Shown one piece after another: positions 1-5,323 of a stretch of 5,323 bases of DNA. The DNA is taken from contig DAIDJH010000143.1 of the NCBI GenBank assembly GCA_027451425.1, forward strand, positions 1 through 5,323, in the 5' to 3' direction. The stretch's first letter is position 1. Each line of letters starts with the position of its first letter. This stretch comes from Bdellovibrionales bacterium. Lineage in GTDB: Bacteria > Bdellovibrionota > Bdellovibrionia > Bdellovibrionales > UBA1609. The notes under the pieces were generated by a model. The model saw only the letters and a list, made by a program, of their open reading frames with translations. It was not told the DNA's origin and searched no databases. The position numbers were made by a program, and so were the translations under genes.

Positions 1-276
1 ACCGGCCACCCACTTTATCGACTTTCGAATCGAACCATCGAAAAAAATACGAAAATTCAAGTACACGGCAGCTATGGATATGCAACCGGCCAGCACGCGA
101 TGGATGAATTCAAAATAAACCTGTGGCTGGTAATTCGGAATGAATCGGCCAAAGCATAGTGGCCAATCCGGGCAAGAAAGTCCCGCGTTCATTGCCCTCA
201 CTGAACCGCCAAGCAAAATAAGACAAAAAATTGCCGCACAAAAATACTTATAGAATTTAACGTGCGCGCCGTTCAT
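1..276 (-). CDS. ctaA: Heme A synthase CtaA/COX15, N-terminal part (gene runs off the window)
   Basis: Membrane enzyme that oxidises the C8 methyl of heme O to a formyl group, giving heme A for the aa3-type oxidase. The visible 92 codons start at ATG 276-274 and stay open to base 1, so the C-terminal part is missing. Seen: first membrane helix at about residues 9-27 ending in GGSVRAMNAGLSCPDW, then an external loop with a Cys pair (C35 and C41, within CPDWPLC), then EFIHR with E56 and H59, then the start of helix 2 (about 64-78). In the family the Glu and His of the E-x-x-H-R motif are functionally essential, the His being a heme ligand, and the loop cysteines can form a disulfide. The ATG shares one base with the ctaB stop (TGATG), and GAGGGG lies 6 nt upstream, which supports this start. 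Last visible gene of the operon. Function is confident; completeness cannot be judged. Confidence 0.93.
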   Translation of the reverse strand, partial: MNGAHVKFYKYFCAAIFCLILLGGSVRAMNAGLSCPDWPLCFGRFIPNYQPQVYFEFIHRVLAGCISIAAVYLNFRIFFDGSIRKSIKWVAG

Positions 277-1166
277 CACGCACCCCTCATCGTATAAAAA
301 AAGCACCAGCGATCAAAAACCGGCGCGCAAATAAAAATAAGCATGCTCAAATTTGTCCAAAGAAAAAATGGCAGCCACAAAATATCATCGGGCTTTTGCT
401 CGGATGAGCGATAATATTTGAAAAACTCAAGCAGTACTTTGACAGCAATTGGCACAACAAACAGCAAATATACGAGGTGGGTCGGAACAAAAATCGGCGC
501 AGCCAGTGCCAGCGCGATATACGCAAACGTATAAAGACCGATGTGATAGATTGTCTGCTTAACTCCAATTTTATTCGGTAGTACCGGAAACCCAGCCTTT
601 GCGTAGTCATCCTTGTACCTGACCGATAGCGCCCAAAAATGAGGCATTTGCCATAAAAACATGATGAGAAAAAGATAAAGTCCATCGGGACGCCAGATCT
701 TTACATCATTGATGGCATACCCAATCAACACCGGCATTGCCCCTGGGATAGCGCCGGGAACCGCGGCGAACGCCCACCGCTTCTTCCAGTGTAAAGTATA
801 AAAGCCGTTGTATAAAATGACTGTCACGAGCGCGAGCAAACCGCTCAACGGGTTCATCAACGTGAGTAGCATCAATCCCGCAAGTAAGCAGGCACTGGCG
901 ATTACGTATGCGTGGGCGAGTGAAACCTCTCCCTTAGGGAGTGGGCGCGCGGCTGTGCGTGGCATCTTTTGATCAAGACGCCATTCCTGCGCTTGATTGA
1001 GCGCAAAACTGCCCGCGCTTACAAAATATAGCCCAATTAAAAGTAATACGGGTATTGGCCAATTCACCGAACGGCCGAATGGTAAACTCACGGCATAACC
1101 GGCAAGACCACTGATCATAACAAATAGCGTGATGCCGGGTTTGGTAAGTTTAAAAAATGCTCTCAC
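276..1166 (-). CDS. ctaB: Protoheme IX farnesyltransferase (heme O synthase) CtaB/COX10
   Basis: Polytopic UbiA-superfamily prenyltransferase that adds farnesyl from farnesyl diphosphate to the heme B vinyl group, making heme O. 296 residues, a normal length. Seen: N-terminal TKPGITLFVMISG; first polar motif with N57, E61, D65, M68, R70, T71 and RPL at 74-76; YNGFYTLHWKKR at 119-130; VPGAIPGAMPVLIGY at 136-150; and the second polar loop LWQMPHFWALSVRYKDDY at 171-188 followed by AGFPVLP. These are the substrate and Mg-diphosphate loops of the family. The first loop has Glu where many bacterial enzymes have Asp (NxxxDxxxD), as in mitochondrial COX10. The start codon is GTG at 1166-1164, overlapping the coxD stop by 4 bases (GTGA). 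No good Shine-Dalgarno is visible, so translation is probably coupled to coxD. The next Met (residue 17) lies inside the first helix and would be too late. Confidence 0.96.
   Translation of the reverse strand: MRAFFKLTKPGITLFVMISGLAGYAVSLPFGRSVNWPIPVLLLIGLYFVSAGSFALNQAQEWRLDQKMPRTAARPLPKGEVSLAHAYVIASACLLAGLMLLTLMNPLSGLLALVTVILYNGFYTLHWKKRWAFAAVPGAIPGAMPVLIGYAINDVKIWRPDGLYLFLIMFLWQMPHFWALSVRYKDDYAKAGFPVLPNKIGVKQTIYHIGLYTFAYIALALAAPIFVPTHLVYLLFVVPIAVKVLLEFFKYYRSSEQKPDDILWLPFFLWTNLSMLIFICAPVFDRWCFFYTMRGA
283..288 (-). promoter_or_regulatory. Shine-Dalgarno of ctaA inside the ctaB end
   Basis: GAGGGG on the minus strand, 6 nt before the ctaA ATG and within the last codons of ctaB. Together with the TGATG stop-start fusion it supports the chosen ctaA start and suggests termination-reinitiation between the two heme-modifying enzymes. 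Confidence 0.65.
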
Positions 1167-1522
1167 AACGTGCTTTGAACATGCACTCGGGTATAGATGT
1201 CAAGCAGGCAAAATAATAGCATAACCAAAAGAAAGAACACTCCCGTAAAAAAAATCGCGAGGTTCAACTTTTTGTCATATTTGAGTCCCATGAATATGCC
1301 GAGAACAAGCGAAGCCTTTACTGCAGCAATGAGAAAGGCGATGAGTGTATTGAAAATGCCGGCATCAAAACCTGACACTGGCCGAGCAACCGCCACGGTC
1401 AATGCCGTCAGCGCGAGGAGCGCGAACAGAACCTTCACATAGGTGGACATCGGTACGATGTGATGGCCCGCATGCCCGTCGCCGTGACCATGAGCTTCCG
1501 CCGCAACTTTATTCTGTGCCAT
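1163..1522 (-). CDS. coxD: Cytochrome c oxidase small subunit IV (CoxD, prokaryotic COX4-type)
   Basis: Small accessory subunit of the oxidase, 119 residues. It resembles the prokaryotic cytochrome c oxidase subunit IV family found with caa3/aa3 oxidases, a structural or stabilising subunit with no redox centre. Seen: a soluble His-rich N-terminus (H11, H13, H17, H20, H21), then HHIVPMSTYVKVLFALLALTA leading into helix 1 (about 28-46), helix 2 (about 55-80, with a conserved-looking K69 and FMGLKYDKK at its end) and helix 3 (about 87-110). Assignment rests on this three-helix layout, the HHIVP-YVKV entry motif, and position directly after coxC. ATG at 1522-1520 is preceded by AGGAG with 6 nt spacing, and that SD overlaps the coxC stop. 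Its stop overlaps the ctaB start. Sequence identity in this family is low, so the name leans partly on context. Confidence 0.88.
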   Translation of the reverse strand: MAQNKVAAEAHGHGDGHAGHHIVPMSTYVKVLFALLALTALTVAVARPVSGFDAGIFNTLIAFLIAAVKASLVLGIFMGLKYDKKLNLAIFFTGVFFLLVMLLFCLLDIYTRVHVQSTL

Positions 1523-1528
1523 AGATGG

Positions 1529-1533
1529 CTCCT
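1529..1533 (-). promoter_or_regulatory. Shine-Dalgarno of coxD overlapping the coxC stop
   Basis: AGGAG on the minus strand, 6 nt before the coxD ATG. It is read as part of TAGGAG, so it includes bases of the coxC stop codon (1534-1532). A ribosome ending coxC would sit on this site, which suggests coupled translation of the two subunits. Confidence 0.75.
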
Positions 1534-2188
1534 AACCCACCAAATAAAGAAGTGGGAACAAAAAGATCCAAATGATGTCGACCAAATGCCAAAATAATCC
1601 AACCGTTTCAACGGCCGTGTAATATTCGCTGTTGAATTCGCCACGTATCGACCGAATAGTCACCCACGCGATCAAACACATCCCAACGACAACGTGAATG
1701 CCATGTAAGCCCGTCATACAAAAATAGAGTGAAAAGAACATGGGCAGATTCGCGTGATGAGCGCCCTTGTAATGAAAAAAATGCGCCGGCAAGAGCCCGA
1801 GTTCAAACTTATGGCGCCACTCAAAATATTTGATTACAAGAAAGACGCAACCAAGAAGGATCGTGAGGATCATGCTCTGAATGGCTTTTACACGCTGATT
1901 TGTCTGCGTGTAATGAACACCCGCCGCCATAAAAAAGGAGCTTACGATCAGCACTGTAGTGTTCGCTGCCCCCATCCGCCAATCGCACCAGCGCGCCCCT
2001 TCGGCGAACATCGCTGGATAAAGCCCGTGCATGATAATGTAGGCCACAAATAAACCGCCAAACATCAAAATTTCGGTACAGAGAAAAATCCAGATGCCGA
2101 GTTTTGCGGCGTCAAACTGTTGGGCCATATCGCGAAAATGATGGGCGAGCGGCGAGTGCCGTTCGACATGCGCATTAACGGTACTCAT
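1532..2188 (-). CDS. coxC: Cytochrome c oxidase subunit III
   Basis: Integral membrane subunit of the oxidase core. It carries no metal and in the family supports proton uptake and protects subunit I from turnover inactivation. 218 residues, the short five-helix bacterial form rather than the seven-helix mitochondrial form. Seen: helix 1 with [16 protein letters not shown] (E39), helix 2 around 73-92, helix 3 around 102-121 ending in IKYFEW, helix 4 with [19 protein letters not shown] (151-169), and helix 5 with E194, then [19 protein letters not shown] (W200, H201, D204). These are hallmark subunit III motifs. ATG 2188-2186 overlaps the coxA end by 14 bases. Only a weak AGG lies 5 nt upstream, so coupling to coxA translation is likely. 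The stop is TAG at 1534-1532. Nothing appears broken or missing. Confidence 0.97.
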   Translation of the reverse strand: MSTVNAHVERHSPLAHHFRDMAQQFDAAKLGIWIFLCTEILMFGGLFVAYIIMHGLYPAMFAEGARWCDWRMGAANTTVLIVSSFFMAAGVHYTQTNQRVKAIQSMILTILLGCVFLVIKYFEWRHKFELGLLPAHFFHYKGAHHANLPMFFSLYFCMTGLHGIHVVVGMCLIAWVTIRSIRGEFNSEYYTAVETVGLFWHLVDIIWIFLFPLLYLVG

Positions 2189-3770
2189 AAGGACCTGCCG
2201 TGACTATGGGTTCAACTGCAAAATTATCGTGTGGCGGCGGTGAAGCCGTCGTCCATTCCAACGTCTTAGCACCCCAGGGGTTGGCCGGCGCTTTTTCGCC
2301 CGCGAAAATTCCTTGAAGAATGACCCCGAGCGCGATCAAAAAACCAAGACCGATCGTGTACGCACCGATAGATGAAATGCGATTCAACGCCGTGAAGGCC
2401 GGTAAATAATCATAATACCGTCTCGGCATCCCCATGGCGCCTAAAATAAACTGGGGGAAGAACGTCACATTAAACCCAATGAAAATTAGCACAAATGTGA
2501 TGCGCGCCCAAAACTGACTGTACATACGGCCGAAGATTTTCGGGAACCAATAATAAATCCCCGCCATAATCGCCATCAGCGTACCGCCCACCATCACATA
2601 GTGAAAGTGCGCGACCACAAAATATGTGTCGTGAAGATGCACATCCAACGCAATTGTGGCGAGCATAATCCCCGTCACGCCGCCAATCGTGAACAAAAAC
2701 AAAAACCCAAGCGCAAAAAGCATAGGCGGCTTAAATTCAATCGAGCCTTTATAAAGTGTCGCCGTCCAGTTAAAAACTTTAATGGCCGTCGGTACGCCGA
2801 CCAGCATTGTGATGAAAGAAAAAATAATCCCCGCGACTTCGGATTGCCCCGCCACGAACAAGTGGTGACCCCAAACAAAGAAGCTGACGGCGGCAATGCC
2901 AATTGATGAAAACGCAATCGCCTTATAGCCAAAAATTGTTTTGTGTGAAAACGCCGTGATCACTTCGCTAATGATCCCCATAGCCGGCAATATCATAATG
3001 TACACAGCCGGGTGGGAATAAAACCAAAAAAAGTGCTCAAATAAAACCGGGTCTCCACCCAAGGTCGGGTCAAAAATCCCAACCCCCAGTAGACGCTCGC
3101 ACGCGATAAGTAAAAGCGTAATGGCGAGAACCGGAGTGGCAAGCACCTGAATAATCGCGGTTGAGTAAAGACCCCAGACAAAAAGTGGCATGCGCCAGAA
3201 GGTCATGCCCGGCGCGCGGAGCTTATGAACCGTTACAATAAAATTTAGCCCAGTCAGAATTGACGAAAAGCCCATGATGAAGGCGCCAACCACCATGAAC
3301 GTCACGCCGGTTTGCGTGCGGATGGAGTAGGGCGTGTAAAACGTCCAACCCGTGTCAACGCCGTTGTAAAACAACGAGGTAAACGCCACGAGCGCGCCGA
3401 CAATCAAGCAATACCAACTAACTAAATTAAGTTTTGGGAACGCGACATCCTTCGCGCCGATGTGAAGCGGGAGCACGAAGTTCCCTAAAAAAGCCGGTAT
3501 CCCGGGAATAATAACCATAAATACCATGATCGTGCCGTGATAGGTCATGATCCGGTTGTAAGTCTCAGGGCCCATAATGGTGCGGCCAGGGGCGATCAGC
3601 TCGGTACGCAAGAGCATTGCAAAAATCCCGCCGATAAAGAAAAAAAGCATGACGGTGATCATATACATGATGCCGATGCGCTTGTGGTCGAGTGTCGTCA
3701 GCCAAGACCACAATCCTTTTTCGTGGTTTAAATAATTATCGTTTGTATGCGCGGTCGCAGTTGCTGACAT
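2175..3770 (-). CDS. coxA: Cytochrome c oxidase subunit I, A2-subtype heme-copper oxidase
   Basis: Catalytic subunit: reduces O2 to water at heme a3/CuB and pumps protons. 531 residues, 12 predicted helices. By alignment from memory to the Paracoccus enzyme: heme a ligands H78 and H390; heme a3 ligand H388; CuB ligands H253, H302 and H303; cross-linking tyrosine Y257 (in HPAVY); [13 protein letters not shown] at 380-392 with Mg-site H380/D381; propionate-contacting R450/R451 (GMPRRYYDY). The K-channel lysine K331 and T328 are present. The D-channel entrance D108 with N97 and N115 is kept, but the helix VI glutamate is replaced by A255 and preceded by Y251-S252 (YSHPAVY), the A2 signature known from caa3 enzymes such as Rhodothermus and Thermus. 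ATG 3770-3768 has AAAGGAG 9 nt upstream, after a 25 bp gap from coxB. Complete and apparently functional. Confidence 0.99.
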   Translation of the reverse strand: MSATATAHTNDNYLNHEKGLWSWLTTLDHKRIGIMYMITVMLFFFIGGIFAMLLRTELIAPGRTIMGPETYNRIMTYHGTIMVFMVIIPGIPAFLGNFVLPLHIGAKDVAFPKLNLVSWYCLIVGALVAFTSLFYNGVDTGWTFYTPYSIRTQTGVTFMVVGAFIMGFSSILTGLNFIVTVHKLRAPGMTFWRMPLFVWGLYSTAIIQVLATPVLAITLLLIACERLLGVGIFDPTLGGDPVLFEHFFWFYSHPAVYIMILPAMGIISEVITAFSHKTIFGYKAIAFSSIGIAAVSFFVWGHHLFVAGQSEVAGIIFSFITMLVGVPTAIKVFNWTATLYKGSIEFKPPMLFALGFLFLFTIGGVTGIMLATIALDVHLHDTYFVVAHFHYVMVGGTLMAIMAGIYYWFPKIFGRMYSQFWARITFVLIFIGFNVTFFPQFILGAMGMPRRYYDYLPAFTALNRISSIGAYTIGLGFLIALGVILQGIFAGEKAPANPWGAKTLEWTTASPPPHDNFAVEPIVTAGPYEYR

Positions 3771-3779
3771 TTCTAATAA

Positions 3780-3786
3780 CTCCTTT
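3780..3786 (-). promoter_or_regulatory. Shine-Dalgarno of coxA
   Basis: AAAGGAG on the minus strand, 9 nt before the coxA ATG, inside the 25 bp coxB-coxA gap, which is the longest non-coding stretch in the window. It is one of the best ribosome sites here and gives coxA independent initiation, in line with its being the catalytic subunit. No hairpin or promoter-like element was seen in the gap. Confidence 0.75.
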
Positions 3787-3795
3787 GCCCGGCTC

Positions 3796-4761
3796 TTATT
3801 TCAAGCTTTTGATATACGCAATGAGGCCCAGTACTTCTTCTTCACTTAACTGTCCCTGAAACGATGGCATCACACCCTTCGGAAAACCCTGAACCGTATA
3901 CGTTGACGGCTGCAAAATGTGCGTCCGCACGTAGTTTTCATCCGCAAGATGCGGAGGTTGCCCTTGCAGTTGAACCATTGAACCAAAAACGTGTTGCAGG
4001 CCAGGCCCCACTTTTCTTTGAGTGGTGGGGTTATGGCAAACGGAGCATTTTACTTGAAACAAATTTTGCCCAATTTGCACCGGGGTTAGGCCCTTATAGG
4101 GATTCGTTTCAAGCCACTTGTCAAAGTCTGCCTTGGACAAAACATGAACCGTGCCTAACATCGCCGAATGACCCATCCCGCAGTATTCTGCGCAAAAGAT
4201 GGGAAAATTCCCGACGTGCGGCGCTAGAAACCACGTTTGCGTGTAGCGACCGGGCACGACGTCTTGTTTTTGCCGAAAAGCCGGGACGTAGAAGCTGTGA
4301 ATAACATCTTTCGATGTCATAATGAGGCGCACGGGAGTGTTGACGGGGACATACATGTCGCTCGTCGTTTTTTTGCCGCTCTTGTATAGAAAATTCCAAG
4401 ACCACTGTTGTGCCAAAACGTTCACTTCAAACGCATTCTCCGGCATTGTGCGCATCTGATAGTAAACGTACCAGCCCCAACCAAACGCCACCATGAAAAG
4501 GCAAAACGGTATGAAGCTCCACAAAAACTCAAGCGTCGTGTTGTGCGTGATGTAGGCGGAATTCTTGCCTGGCTGACGGCGATATTTAATACAGAAATAG
4601 ACCATCCCGCCAATCACCAGAAGTGAGGCGATCGTGGCAATGATAACCATAAACGTATAGAGATGGTCGTATAACGGAGCGATCGTATCGCCATCCGGCG
4701 GCATAAATGTACCGCCAGCGTGAGCGATAGAATACAAAAGTGAACTAAGTGGCCATATCAT
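3796..4761 (-). CDS. coxB: Cytochrome c oxidase subunit II with fused C-terminal cytochrome c (caa3 type)
   Basis: Electron-entry subunit. 321 residues from ATG 4761-4759. Seen: a short hydrophobic N-terminus ending AHAGG (possible signal peptide), helix 1 about 32-57, helix 2 about 79-99, and E78 just before helix 2, matching the K-channel entrance glutamate. The periplasmic cupredoxin domain follows, with the electron-entry aromatic patch QQWSWNF (W119, W121) and CuA ligands H155, C190, E192, C194, H198 and M201 ([13 protein letters not shown]). A class I cytochrome c domain covers about 230-321, with heme motif CSVCH (C239, C242, H243) and likely axial M298 in GVMPSF, ending in the usual LIAYIKSLK helix. 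The fusion makes this a caa3-type enzyme. A longer reading from TTG 4776 adds five residues, but GGAG at 7 nt spacing favours the ATG, which overlaps the SCO gene end by 17 bases. Stop is TAA. Confidence 0.97.
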   Translation of the reverse strand: MIWPLSSLLYSIAHAGGTFMPPDGDTIAPLYDHLYTFMVIIATIASLLVIGGMVYFCIKYRRQPGKNSAYITHNTTLEFLWSFIPFCLFMVAFGWGWYVYYQMRTMPENAFEVNVLAQQWSWNFLYKSGKKTTSDMYVPVNTPVRLIMTSKDVIHSFYVPAFRQKQDVVPGRYTQTWFLAPHVGNFPIFCAEYCGMGHSAMLGTVHVLSKADFDKWLETNPYKGLTPVQIGQNLFQVKCSVCHNPTTQRKVGPGLQHVFGSMVQLQGQPPHLADENYVRTHILQPSTYTVQGFPKGVMPSFQGQLSEEEVLGLIAYIKSLK

Positions 4762-5323
4762 GTTGAGTCTCCACAAGACGACGTTTTTTCCTTTTCTCGT
4801 TTAACCACATCGGGATCAAAATGATCGACAAAATGATCACGGTGAATACGCACGCAATACGCATGAGGTTAAACGACCACAGCACATATTTGTTCCCGTT
4901 GGGACTAAATTGAAAACAGCACAAAGTTATCTGGTCAACAATAGTGCCAATTTTGCCTTCGCCCGCTTCGACGATTGAAAGACGCATTGTTTTTGGTGCG
5001 TAATCCACGCCGTATAAATAACGCGACAACACTCCCTCCGGCGTAAGGATATAAGTCGCCGTTGCGTGCGCGAATTGTTTTAGCTGTTCATTCCATTTAA
5101 AATGAAAGCCGATTTCACTGGCAAGCTGATCGATATTTTTGCTGTCACCGGTAAGAAAGTGCCAGTGCTTATCAGCACCTGGCTGCCCCAACATTTTCAT
5201 GACTTTGGCCTTGTGTTCAGCCGCAATCTTTGGAGTTTCACGCGTATCCATACTTACCAGTACGAGTTCATAAAACTTGCCGGCTTGCACTTTCATTTTT
5301 TTGAAAATATTCGCGAGGCCGCC
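4745..5323 (-). CDS. SCO1/SenC family copper chaperone with C-terminal membrane anchor, 5' end outside window
   Basis: Thioredoxin-fold protein expected to deliver copper to, or reduce the cysteines of, the CuA site in subunit II. The frame is open through base 5323 (nine codons, GGLANIFKK, precede the Met at 5296), so 192 C-terminal residues are visible and the true start is outside. That Met should not be taken as the start: it lies inside the fold, before the strand ELVLVSMDTRETP. The CxxxC copper motif would lie further upstream and is not visible. The conserved copper-ligand His is seen as H86 in QFAHATATYILTP (visible numbering), followed by GVLSRYLYGVDYAPKTMRL. After the domain come VDQITLCCFQFSPNGNKY, a membrane helix at about 148-172 and a basic tail (NEKRKKRR). 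Classical SCO proteins are anchored at the N-terminus, so this C-terminal anchor is distinctive. It overlaps coxB by 17 bases. Family assignment is firm; the exact role is inferred from the neighbours. Confidence 0.93.
   Translation of the reverse strand, partial: GGLANIFKKMKVQAGKFYELVLVSMDTRETPKIAAEHKAKVMKMLGQPGADKHWHFLTGDSKNIDQLASEIGFHFKWNEQLKQFAHATATYILTPEGVLSRYLYGVDYAPKTMRLSIVEAGEGKIGTIVDQITLCCFQFSPNGNKYVLWSFNLMRIACVFTVIILSIILIPMWLNEKRKKRRLVETQHDMAT
4769..4772 (-). promoter_or_regulatory. Shine-Dalgarno that decides the coxB start
   Basis: GGAG on the minus strand lies 7 nt before ATG 4761-4759 and only 1 base downstream of the alternative TTG codon at 4776-4774. It therefore supports the ATG as the coxB start and argues against the TTG, for which it would lie inside the coding region. 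The site lies within the 3' end of the SCO gene. Confidence 0.7.

Noticed and set aside
1754..2053. Plus-strand open frame of 99 codons opposite coxC
   Set aside because: Antisense to conserved subunit III helices, highly basic low-quality composition, no family resemblance.
3771..3795. Possible promoter or terminator in the coxB-coxA gap
   Set aside because: Only 25 bases, with a ribosome site but no inverted repeat, T-run or -10/-35 pair that could be supported.
3864..4304. Plus-strand open frame of 146 codons opposite coxB
   Set aside because: It lies wholly antisense to the CuA and cytochrome c coding region of coxB, has no recognisable domain and no supporting ribosome site. It is a shadow of biased codon use in the real gene.
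4762..4776. TTG-initiated extension of coxB
   Set aside because: The GGAG ribosome site lies inside this extension and is properly spaced only for the ATG at 4761.
5294..5296. ATG as the start of the SCO gene
   Set aside because: The frame continues open to the window end, and the SCO fold including its CxxxC motif must lie upstream; this Met is internal.
1..5323. CRISPR array, tRNA, insertion sequence or phage genes
   Set aside because: No repeated units, tRNA-like cloverleaf, terminal inverted repeats or transposase/integrase motifs were seen; the window is almost fully explained by seven oxidase-related genes.

Overview
The window is a single tightly packed minus-strand operon for an aerobic terminal oxidase of the heme-copper superfamily: a caa3-type cytochrome c oxidase together with copper and heme maturation factors. 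Read in the direction of transcription (high to low coordinates) the order is SCO-family copper chaperone (5' end cut by the window edge), coxB (subunit II with CuA and a fused C-terminal cytochrome c), coxA (subunit I), coxC (subunit III), coxD (small subunit IV), ctaB (heme O synthase) and ctaA (heme A synthase, cut by the other window edge). All seven genes are collinear. Junctions are 17 bp overlap, 25 bp gap, 14 bp overlap, 9 bp gap, 4 bp overlap and 1 bp overlap, so there is essentially no non-coding DNA and no stretch over 25 bases without a gene. I saw no internal promoter, terminator, tRNA, repeat array or mobile element.

The genes act as one pathway. CtaB farnesylates heme B to heme O, CtaA oxidises heme O to heme A, and the SCO protein is expected to help load or reduce the CuA site of CoxB. 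CoxB takes electrons from a cytochrome c pool through its own fused heme domain and CuA, and passes them to heme a and the heme a3/CuB centre in CoxA. CoxC and CoxD complete the enzyme. CoxA has all heme, CuB and active-site tyrosine ligands, but helix VI reads YSHPAVY instead of the usual GHPEVY. This makes it an A2-subtype oxidase, in which the Tyr-Ser pair is thought to stand in for the missing D-channel glutamate.

The organism is an aerobic or facultatively aerobic, probably Gram-negative bacterium of middling GC content. The SCO protein with a C-terminal membrane anchor, the fused caa3 subunit II, the short CoxD and the lack of ctaG between the cox genes recall Deltaproteobacteria/Bdellovibrionota-like or Acidobacteria-like lineages more than alpha- or gammaproteobacteria. 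That placement is inference from gene style, not from a search. Nothing here looks like an undescribed system. The points most worth a second look are the A2 proton-channel signature, the SCO C-terminal extension, the COX10-like motif in CtaB, the absence of a CuB chaperone gene and the choice of coxB start.
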